Below, one piece after another: positions 11,604-21,364 of a stretch of DNA of 64,000 nucleotides. The translations under genes and the position numbers were made by a program. The number at the start of each line of letters is the position of its first letter. The stretch's first letter is position 1. Where the stretch lies: assembly GCA_027604685.1 (NCBI GenBank), contig JADHYX010000059.1, positions 1 through 64,000 on the forward strand, given 5' to 3'. This stretch comes from Lobulomyces angularis. Its lineage: Eukaryota; Chytridiomycota; Chytridiomycetes; Lobulomycetales; Lobulomycetaceae. The notes beneath the pieces were generated by a model. The model saw only the letters and a list, made by a program, of their open reading frames with translations. It was not told the DNA's origin and ran no database searches.

Positions 11604-13874
11604 ATGGGAAGAAGAGGTTCACTTGTTCCTAAAGAATTTTTAAAAACATTGCAACAAAATGCTAAATCAAAAAGTGAATTGAGCCAACTGCAACAAGACC
11701 AGCTACTTCAACAAAAAGTTCTAAATGAATACGCCATGAAATCTGATGGATTTAGAAGATTCAGTGACTCAACATTAAAAAATTTAAATCATGATGTTTC
11801 CCAACATACTGAAATTGAAGAAAGGCAAAAGCTTTTTGCAAAGATAGAAGAGGACTTAAGAAATTCTGAAGAAAAGGAACTGCTTTTACTTAAAAAAAAG
11901 AAAGAGAAACTAATAATCGATACCTTTTTTAATGACCCGGATATCCCTGCGAAGTACAGTTTACCAAACTTAATTGAAAGGCAAAGGAATAGAGAAAAAA
12001 AATTACAAATAATGAAGGAAAATAATGTTAATATTAGGGTTATTTACTCCAACTTAAATTCTGAACATTCTCAAAATCTTAAAAATTTTAAAAATAATGA
12101 AGAAATAAGAAAAAAAGAGCAAGAAGTTTTAAAGAAAAACTTTAGAAAATCTAAAACTAGGATCAAGTTTTCTACTAGAAATAATTCAATTATCCCACCT
12201 ATAAAAATTAAAAAAAGGATTCCTCAATTTAAAAAGATAACATTCAGCAATTTTTCAAACAATGTACACTACAAAAAATGCAGTTCAAAAAAAAATAACG
12301 TAAATACCTTACCTACAGGTGCAGAAAAAATTGTATCAAAATCTCTTAATTCTGATTGTGTCTCGGCTTTTTCAAATAAAAACTTCAATGAGAGTCATTC
12401 TTTAAACTTCAACTTCCAAATTACAACAACTGATGATGATGAAAGCAGCCCTGAAAACAGTATTGGGTCAAAAGTAAGAGATTCCACTTTGGAACCAAAA
12501 CTGCATATGTTAAATTCCAAAAGGTGTTTCACCGCATCGACTTGTAGCAAAAGTAGTAAATGCAACTCACAGCTAAGAGTAAATGACAATCGAAATGGCA
12601 TCAGCAGTAGCAGGTTAAGTATCGCTGGAGAATCAAAATTGGATCTTGCAAAACAAAAAACGGCGGAACCCCTACAGACAAAAATTAAACTAGAGCAACT
12701 AATGGAGTGCAAAAAAATACTTGAAAAATTTGAAGAAAATGGACTACAAATTACAGAAAAGTCTTTAGTAAAAGGCTTAGTACATCCTGAAGAAATATTG
12801 CATGCGTTAAAAAAAAAAAAGAACAAAAAAAAAAGTTTACCTTTTGCATTTGTTTCTCAAATAATGAGCCAAAATCTAATAAAGAGTAAAAAAAATGGTA
12901 AAACCATTAGTAGTAATAATGATGATAGTGATAATAGTTGTGAAGGAGATGAAAATGACGATGAGAGCATAAACGAAGTTTTACTTGCAGAAAATTGTAA
13001 TTTCAAAGAAAACAACAAAAAAAGAGAAACAAGTGTTTCAACATTAACAAAAAAGCAAAAAAAAGTAAAAGAGAAGAATGCATCAGACTGGTTCAACGCT
13101 GCAAACATTTTAGCGAGACCTGCCTCAAGCAAAGTTAGGACATCTCTTGAAAGCCTAACTTCATTAAAAATATGCAAGAAAGAATCTAACTATACAAAAC
13201 CTAAAAATGTGTTTAAAAAACTAAAATCTTCAAAGAATAAAAATATTGTCATTAATACGAAACAAGAAGCAAGAGCGATTACATTTTGGAAAAAGGATGA
13301 ATTCATAAAATTAAAAAAAAAAATGGATGAAAAAAAATTAATAAAAATAAAGTTAGAAGCTGAAGTATTAGCAAAAAAAAAATTTGATAATAAAAACAAT
13401 ACAATTGAAAACCTTAACAATACCAATGGTATGTTTAAAGATGCTTTTAGTTGCAAATTGAAAACAAAGAAAAGTAGTTCCAACAGTAATCTAATGAATA
13501 ACAATTTAAATGTTGGTTCTGGATATTTTAGTTCTAAAATATTTGCTGAAAAAGGAGAAATGTATGCTGACAATGCTAGGGAAAGTTGCAACGAAATTTG
13601 GTTTCCATCATACGAGCTTAAACCAAGTTTAAGTTCTACGAGCGAATCTCTGTTTGATCGGCCCAGAAAAAATTGGATGGTTACAGGCAATGCCTCTAGT
13701 TCTAAAAAAGACTGCAGAGTCGATAGTGCCCATACAAGGAAGTCTTCCCTTGGTATCTCAAGTTTAGATGTTAAGGAAAATGCTTTCGTCTTTCCATTAT
13801 CAAATGATACCATTTTAAAGACGATTCATGTACAGAAAAATTTTGGATCTAGATATAAGCCTAACGTTTTGTAA
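11604..13874 (+). CDS. Large basic protein of unknown family (756 aa), paralogue of the gene at 24313-26273
   Basis: Single-exon frame, very rich in Lys, Asn and Ser, with predicted coiled-coil/disordered stretches (residues about 25-110). I do not recognise the family. Four blocks are shared in order with the minus-strand gene at 24.3-26.3 kb: (A) about residues 115-160, PNLIERQRNREKKLQ...SNLN; (B) about 365-400, MECKKILEKFEENG then ITEKSLVKGLVHPEEILH; (C) about 490, NASDWFNAANILARP; (D) the C-terminal end, STSESLF and then a terminus in YKPNVL. Between blocks lie acidic Ser/Asp/Asn runs (about 440-470). No membrane segment or catalytic motif is seen. Long open frames on the opposite strand here are by-products of the biased composition. 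The charged composition with short conserved motifs would fit a scaffold or nucleolar/cytoskeletal protein, but this is a guess. Confidence 0.8.
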   Translation: MGRRGSLVPKEFLKTLQQNAKSKSELSQLQQDQLLQQKVLNEYAMKSDGFRRFSDSTLKNLNHDVSQHTEIEERQKLFAKIEEDLRNSEEKELLLLKKKKEKLIIDTFFNDPDIPAKYSLPNLIERQRNREKKLQIMKENNVNIRVIYSNLNSEHSQNLKNFKNNEEIRKKEQEVLKKNFRKSKTRIKFSTRNNSIIPPIKIKKRIPQFKKITFSNFSNNVHYKKCSSKKNNVNTLPTGAEKIVSKSLNSDCVSAFSNKNFNESHSLNFNFQITTTDDDESSPENSIGSKVRDSTLEPKLHMLNSKRCFTASTCSKSSKCNSQLRVNDNRNGISSSRLSIAGESKLDLAKQKTAEPLQTKIKLEQLMECKKILEKFEENGLQITEKSLVKGLVHPEEILHALKKKKNKKKSLPFAFVSQIMSQNLIKSKKNGKTISSNNDDSDNSCEGDENDDESINEVLLAENCNFKENNKKRETSVSTLTKKQKKVKEKNASDWFNAANILARPASSKVRTSLESLTSLKICKKESNYTKPKNVFKKLKSSKNKNIVINTKQEARAITFWKKDEFIKLKKKMDEKKLIKIKLEAEVLAKKKFDNKNNTIENLNNTNGMFKDAFSCKLKTKKSSSNSNLMNNNLNVGSGYFSSKIFAEKGEMYADNARESCNEIWFPSYELKPSLSSTSESLFDRPRKNWMVTGNASSSKKDCRVDSAHTRKSSLGISSLDVKENAFVFPLSNDTILKTIHVQKNFGSRYKPNVL

Positions 13875-14111
13875 ATTTGGATAATTGTTAGCAAATTTCA
13901 TTTAAGAATTTGTATACCTCAAACATCAGTTGAATTTATGAAATTACTCTTTAGAGTATTTTTCCTTTTAAATAGTGTAACAAATGTATTTAATCTGGTT
14001 TTTTTTTTTTTAATTAAAACTAACGCAAAAAAACTGATTTCAAATTATATTATATTTTCAATTTTTAACAATACACAATATATTTAAAAATTTAATATTT
14101 ATATACAACAA

Positions 14112-15793
<1,682 letters not shown>

Positions 15794-15843
15794 TTTTAAA
15801 TTAAATATGTGTATTACTTTCAAAAAAGATTTGGGTTTCTAAT

Positions 15844-15874
15844 AGTGCTTGGGCATTATCTTTTGAACATTAAA
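15844..15874 (+). repeat. Left terminal inverted repeat of the Fanzor element
   Basis: AGTGCTTGGGCATTATC then TTTTGAACATTAAA. It matches the reverse complement of 18238-18269 with one substitution and one T-length difference. It lies on the 3' side of the Fanzor gene, the side where TnpB/Fanzor guide RNAs are normally encoded. Confidence 0.8.
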
Positions 15875-15918
15875 TATTCAAAAAAAAAAAATTAATACAA
15901 CAAAACACCAATAAAAAA

Positions 15919-15936
15919 AAATAGCGAGAACTATTT
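15919..15936. other. Small perfect hairpin between the Fanzor stop and the element end
   Basis: AAATAG-CGAGAA-CTATTT forms a 6-bp perfect stem with a 6-nt loop. It sits in the roughly 100-bp non-coding segment between the Fanzor stop (15948) and the left element end (15844). That position matches where a guide-RNA scaffold would lie. With AT-rich stems the structure could be fortuitous. Confidence 0.35.
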
Positions 15937-15947
15937 AGGAATAAATA

Positions 15948-18002
15948 TTATCTTCTTAAATAAACTGGTCTAACTTTATGCAATAAAGTGTTCATAACCA
16001 CATCCTTTATATTTAAAGTGGCAACGTCATCCCTATTCCACAGCCTTTCAACTAATTGTCCATTCATCATTTGCTTGTAATTTTCGTTTTTACAACGAAG
16101 CAATCCATGACTTTAATAAGTTTTTCTTTTTTACCAGATTAGGATGCTGTCTTTCTTTAAATGTTTCTAAAGTTCTACTTTTACATCCTTAGCCAAATGA
16201 CGATGTCAAAAATTCATTCACCAAACATACCTGATATCCTGCCTTTTTAAACATATCTCTAAATCCTTTTCCTTTTGTTGGAACTTGATATTTCATTGCA
16301 CTTCTTGACCAATCTCCAATTAATACTGTTGTATTTTCACTATCTCCAAAAGTTTCTTTAAATTTTTTTATAAATTTACTTTCTGATTTTTAATTTTTGA
16401 GTATTTATAAAAGCATTGAATTTCAATTTTCTAAAGAGCGAGTGTTTGTAATGTTTTTCCAATTGATTACAACGATCAAAATAATCTTTTAAATAAAGAC
16501 TAAATGCAATTAAATCGAGTAACTTTCTTGATGGTATTGGTAGATTATAATTTCTTACACCATTCCTTTCATAAACATCTTGTTTTTACAACTTGATATT
16601 TTTATCTTCCAACTTTCTTCTAATCAATTCATATTTTTTAGATCTACTCTCATGTCTTCTCTGCATTTGAGTATACCTAAGTTTTTTACCATTAGCACCT
16701 AAAAAGTAATTTTTTTAATTTAAAATGATTCTTAATAATTTGTTACCTAGACAATAAAGTAAATCCCTTTTGTTTGGATCAATATACACATGATTGTCCT
16801 TTAAAATATTGTCTTGAAAATATTCCGAAGGTTTTTTTTTACTTTTGGGTTTAACTTTTTGTTGTTTCTTGTTTTCAATAATTGGAGTGTCGTCTGATTT
16901 TTTTCTTTTTTTCCCTTTTCTATTTTTCTTTTTATTGTGTGAAGGAATGTCCTCTAAACAAACGGTGACGGAAATTCCATCTGTTTCAATTGAACCTGAA
17001 AAAACCATCCCACTTCTCGATTTGAATGGTTTCTCTTTTAAATTAAATAATTCACTCCAAATATCTTCAAGGTTATCTTCAACATTTGGAGTGTCGTCTG
17101 ATTTTTTTCTTTTTTTCCCTTTTCTATTTTTCTTTTTATGTGTGAAGGAATGTCCTCTAAACAAACGGTTACGGAAATTCCATCTGTTTCAATTGAACCT
17201 GAAAAAACCATCCCACTTCTCGATTTGAATGGTTTCTCTTTTAAATTAAATACTTCACTCCAAATATCTTCAAGGTTATCTTCAACATTTACAGTTCCTT
17301 TTGTAAGTTCACTACCAAGCCCCAATACAACTGTAATCAAAATATTGGTGTCAAATCGAATATGCCTTGGTATTGCTGAAGTGGATAATGGAAAAACGTT
17401 AAATTATGCTAAACCATGTTGCTGATATAATAATCCAAGTTTATAATAAGGTTCAAAATATTTTCTTGTTATGCAAATATCATACAGAATTGAATCTTTT
17501 TCTATTGTAGCAGGTAAAATATTTTTAATTAAATTGACAATTTGAATTTCGTATTCGCTTCATTCAGAAATACCATTCATGTTATGTAATTAAATTTTCT
17601 GCACTAATCGATTTCTAGCTTGAAGAATCTTTACCCAATCTTTTTTCAACATATTTTCTGGTTTTAATTTTAATTGTTTTTTAATTGTTTTTTAATAATC
17701 ATTGTTGAAACAAACGTTTTTAATTTAGGAATAAAATTTCTTGAATGTTGACAGTGTAGTTGGTAAATATTTTTAGAAGCTTGATAAAGAGCAACTTGAT
17801 TAATGTACTTGATATTCTCTTGAATGTACCCAAATTCATTTTTATATTTTTCAACATATTCATTAGGCAACTCATTAATGATACCATTTGTTTCAAAGCT
17901 AACTTTTGTTGTTTTTAGTGAGCAATTTAGAACTCTGTATATTCTAACAAAAAAATCAGTATTTATCATGGTCCATTTATTGTTGTTTAAGTAATTTAAC
18001 AT
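15948..18002 (-). pseudogene. Degenerate Fanzor (TnpB-like RuvC RNA-guided nuclease) gene
   Basis: Fanzors are eukaryotic relatives of IS200/IS605 TnpB: RNA-guided DNA endonucleases carried by transposons, one of which is characterised from a chytrid. On the minus strand the N-terminal helical part reads from ATG 18002 (MLNYLNNNKWTMINTDFFVR). Then comes FSGSIETDGISVTVCLED, the TDG strand typical of the family. RuvC-I is VYIDPNKRDLLYC (Asp codon 16778-16780), followed by KKLRYTQMQRRHESRSKKYE. Next is IGDWSRSAMKYQVPTKGKGF and RuvC-II VNEFLTSS (Glu 16213-16215). RuvC-III is RLWNRDDVATLNI (Asp 16029-16031). All three acidic residues survive, but the frame does not. There are stops after EDKNIKL (about 16587) and after LTSSFG (about 16190), frame changes in between, several stops at 17350-17660, and a 204-bp internal duplication. 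The zinc-finger part between RuvC-II and RuvC-III is frame-shifted. A recent relic, not a working gene. Confidence 0.85.
16882..17289. repeat. 204-bp tandem duplication inside the Fanzor pseudogene
   Basis: Two near-identical copies (about 16882-17085 and 17086-17289) differ by a 1-nt indel and a few substitutions (for example ACGGTGACG versus ACGGTTACG). Each encodes ...NLKEKPFKSRSGMVFSG... plus a Lys-rich tail on the minus strand. The duplication repeats the TDG strand segment and is not part of the family architecture. Confidence 0.9.
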
Positions 18003-18237
18003 GAAGTATTTAAAAAAGTGAGTTGTATGAATAGTTAATCGAATTGCAGTATAAATTCATTTTTCCATTTTTTCATTGATCAGATGTTCCTATAAAAACA
18101 TTATTGAACTTGGTTTTATTGCAAGAATGCTTTTGCATTATTTTTTTAAAGTAAAAAAAAAAGTTTTTTTTGAACTGCTATTTATAGTTTTTGGAAAAAG
18201 TTACTTCAAATAAAACATATTAGTTTAATCATTATTT

Positions 18238-18269
18238 TTTAATGTTCAAAAAGATAATGCCTAAGCACT
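18238..18269 (-). repeat. Right terminal inverted repeat of the Fanzor element
   Basis: TTTAATGTTC then AAAAAGATAATGCCTAAGCACT is the inverted partner of 15844-15874. It lies upstream of the Fanzor start codon (18002), so the pseudogene fills nearly the whole element. Confidence 0.8.
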
Positions 18270-18566
18270 AATTAACAAGGGTTTTTTTATGGTAATTACA
18301 AAACTTTGATCTTATCAAAACAATACTCTATCAAAATAAAAAACTAATTCAATTACACTGTCAGTAATTTTTTTAATTTCATTGCTATTTAAAAATGCAT
18401 TTAGAGTAGAACACTCCACACTATCTTTTCAGAAAACTTGATATTTTTGTGAAAGCTTAAACCATTAAACTTGTTTGCAACTCACCAACTGATATATTAA
18501 TAAGAGTATAAATAATATAAAAAAGGATAAAAAAAATTTTCTTTTATTTCCTCAGTTCAAAATTAA

Positions 18567-19604
18567 TTAAATTGCATCGTTTCTTTGAAAAAACAAATAA
18601 ATTAAAAAAAGTGGAATACTTAACATTGTTATGTAAAAAAAAACTCTTCTTGGTCCAAAATTTGGTGGAATACTAAAAAAATAGAAAAATTTAAAATAAA
18701 GGATTGTTAAAAATTACATTCTCTTCAAAAAAAATCCATGTTTCACTTTATTTTTTCCATACTTGTCGTCATCTTCGTCTCTTACTTTTGGTGAAGTCAC
18801 CCTGGAACCTCGCCCTTGATCTATCGAAACAAAGAAATGTTTAAGTTAATAGTAGTATTTCGTTAGATACCATCATCATAGTTTGAGGATAATGTAAAAG
18901 ACCTTGGAGGTAAAATCTCCAAAGCAGGGGAAGAGACAGTAGATTTACTGTTGTGCAGATTAACAGTTGAGCCTTGCTGCGAACCTTGACCTCCACTTCC
19001 AACATCTATAGATATCATCTGTGGTATAGTAATTTGACAATTTTTTCCCCATTTGCTATCTTTAAAAGTAGTTCTTATTAAGTTCGCTATTTGAGTAACA
19101 TTATTGTCGGCTGGGAGAATGGGTTCCTAAAAAAGTTGGCACAATTTAAAATTACAATTAAGTTCATTTACGTGGCATGTAAAGCACAAAAATCCTGCAG
19201 GTGCGGTATTATCAGGTTGCTGATCGCATATAGAATTTACACAATTTACATGAAACAGATCTGAAAACAAAATTTTTCGGGCATGCCATCAAATAAAAAA
19301 TTTAATTGACAAGAATATTTACCTAGACAAGAAAATCTAACTAACGCACCCTGGTCTAAAGATTGTTTACAAATTCCACAGACGGGCTCGTAATCACTGT
19401 CTTCCAACCACTGTACATAAGAACGAACTACACAGCGTGAATGATCACTTAAAATACCTATTTTTAAATTGTAGTAATTATATTAAAAATTATTTTTTAA
19501 GAAGTCAGAATTACTTTAAAAAATAATTTACATTTTTGGCAAACATTTTTTTTATGGCTATAGCAAAATAAATTTGTAACAGTTCTACATCTACATAGTC
19601 CCAT
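18567..19604 (-). CDS. ZFPL1: Zinc finger protein-like 1 (ZFPL1), Golgi membrane protein
   Basis: ZFPL1 is a cis-Golgi integral membrane protein with a B-box-like and a RING-like finger that supports cis-Golgi structure via GM130. The start is ATG 19604: MGLCRCRTVTNLFCYSHKKN, matching the family's Cys/His-rich opening. A phase-1 intron then joins to CQKCILSDHSRCVVRSYVQW and LEDSDYEPVCGICKQSL. The RING-like part continues as DLFHVNCVN and DNTAPAGFLCFTCH. A Ser/Gly-rich linker (about 18880-19020) and a basic segment (GKNKVKHGFFLKRM) precede a single C-terminal membrane anchor, VFFYITMLSIPLFLIYLFF, and a short tail (QRNDAI). About six exons. A longer frame in another phase at 19511-19699 is a shadow. 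Assignment is strong from finger spacing plus the tail anchor. Confidence 0.9.
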
Positions 19605-19886
19605 ATTGGTTTTTTTGGAATATCGTTTGAAACCCCAAGGAAATATTTTGAATTAAATTTAAACGTCGTTTTTTGAAAATTTTTGGAATTTCTTGTCAAA
19701 CTTTTTGTTGTTTTAATAAAAATCTTTCTATTTAAAAAATTAGCAATGTATTAAAAGTTCCAAAATATAAATAAATCATCAAATAAATTATCAAATATTA
19801 TTTTATGAAAAAATTATATACAATTCAAATTATTCTAAAAAAAAAAATATCTAATATTAATCTCCTGTTTATCATTATTAAATTAG

Positions 19887-21186
19887 TTATTCAGAATCGC
19901 TACATGAGTAATCACAGATTAAACTCACTGCATTGCTGTTGTTAGCATCATCTTCTATTTTTGCAGTATTGTTCTTAGAAGAAGCTTTTTGTTTCCGAAC
20001 TAGCAGAGCACTTTTTTCTTGCTTTTCTATAACATTATTGCTAAAAGATATACTGCTTAGTCCCAAGCTTCTTGCTTTAAACGTTGAAGCTTTTTCTTTC
20101 AACTCCAACAAATTTAATTTTTTTTTTTCTTCTAAAGCTAACTTTACATTGGATGACTTGTCAAACACTGCTCCAGTCGCTGAAACAGGATTTTTTAAAA
20201 AAATCTCTTGATTTAATTTGATTGCTTTTTTTGCATCCAACGTCAGCTCATTATCTATTAATTAAAAAATTAATAAATAAATTTACCGCTTTAAAAGTGA
20301 AAATGTTGGTGAAACGAATAAAAATATTTAAATACCAAATTTTACGGTTTTACTCATGTTTACATCAGATTCAGATTCTTTTAAAATATTAAAGTTTAAT
20401 TGATATTTATCCCGAATCGTATTATTTTCCAGCTCTATAGCTTGAATTTTTTTTTTTTCGGTTCTGAATTTTTTTCTTAATTTTTGATTTTGTGTAAATG
20501 TATCTTTTAAATTTATTTCATTCCATTCCTGTATTTGTGATATAGATAGATTTTTTTGCATTGAAATTTTTTTATCATTTAAATCGTTTTCTAACTTGTA
20601 AAAAGCATTCTTCTCTATTTTTTCAGCTTCGGCTTCATCTTGAAAAAAGGATAGCATAAACTTACAAAAAATGAAAAATAAGTTACCTTTTATTTCTAAG
20701 GTTTCATTTTCCCTAGGATCCCATTCCTCTTCTTTTTTTTTTCCACCCTCAATAACTTTATATTCACACTCTTTTGGGTCTGTTTGAATTTCTATCATTC
20801 CAGAACAAAGGTGGCATTTCATTTTGAAGCTAAATATTGGTGTAGAGAAGTAGTTGCCTATTTTTTTTTTTTCGGCATTATATCTAACTCCCATTCCGAC
20901 ATGTCCATTGCAGTGCAAGCACCACATGTTAAACGGTAATTCAAATCTAAGTTAAGTTTATGAGAAAAAAATTTTAAGAAAGGAAAGTAAAAATTTACCT
21001 AACTACCAATATTCCTTGATCTAATTTCCTTGCTCGATGCCTCAGTGGATGCTGACCAACGAATTTATTAATTGATCCTTTTGATGGATCCCAATCTATT
21101 TAAAATACAATTTTGATTACTGAGAATTCATACATTTTAATTTTACCAGGAGGGTAATATTTATTTGTAGCTTTTCTATCTGCCAT
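19887..21186 (-). CDS. SAF4: Splicing factor Saf4/CCDC130 (CWC16/Yju2 family)
   Basis: CWC16-family proteins associate with the spliceosome around the catalytic steps. The start is ATG 21186 (MADRKATNKYYPP), then DWDPSKGSINKFVGQHPLRH after an intron. Family motifs are FELPFNMWCLHCNGHVGMGV (first CxxC), SFKMKCHLCSGMIEIQTDPK (second CxxC), and YKVIEGGKKKEEEWDPRENE. The last wording fits CCDC130/Saf4 rather than CCDC94/Yju2. The C-terminal half is a charged coiled coil and ends in an acidic tail (SDSE). About five exons with introns of 30-60 nt. The protein is of usual length (about 340 residues). Confidence 0.9.
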
Positions 21187-21364
21187 TTTCTACTAATGTT
21201 TTATACTTTCAAAATTTTGCATAAAAATTTTTGTAGAAAAAATTTCAAAAATATGCTTAAATATCTATAAATTACTACATAATTCTAATAAACCTTTTTA
21301 TAAAAAATACAACACCTAAATCTATGCATACAATTACGAAACAAAAACTTTGCGAAAAGTGAAG

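Larger units (their letters stand above)
15844..18269. mobile_element. Decayed transposable element with terminal inverted repeats carrying a Fanzor gene
   Basis: The element is bounded by about 31-bp imperfect inverted repeats. Left: AGTGCTTGGGCATTATC... (15844-15874). Right, reverse complement: AGTGCTTAGGCATTATC... (18238-18269). The arms differ by one substitution and a 1-nt indel in a T run. The trinucleotide AAT flanks both ends (15841-15843 and 18270-18272), consistent with a 3-bp target duplication. In AT-rich DNA that could be chance, and a TA duplication with slightly longer ends is also possible. The only gene remnant inside is the minus-strand Fanzor pseudogene; no DDE transposase is visible, so the element is non-autonomous or stripped. 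Length about 2.43 kb. It separates ESA1 from ZFPL1. Confidence 0.75.

Noticed and set aside
12395..13813. Three long minus-strand open frames opposite the 756-aa unknown gene
   Set aside because: They are Phe/Ser/Leu-rich mirror images of a Lys/Asn/Ser-rich coding strand; the plus strand has conserved blocks shared with its paralogue, the minus strand does not.
16845..17425. Plus-strand frames of 95-127 codons across the duplicated segment
   Set aside because: They are antisense to the Fanzor pseudogene; the minus strand carries the family motifs, and the repetition explains the twin frames.
19511..19699. 62-codon minus-strand frame
   Set aside because: It overlaps ZFPL1 exon 1 in a different phase; the ZFPL1 phase gives MGLCRC...TNLFCYSHKKN with correct Cys/His spacing.
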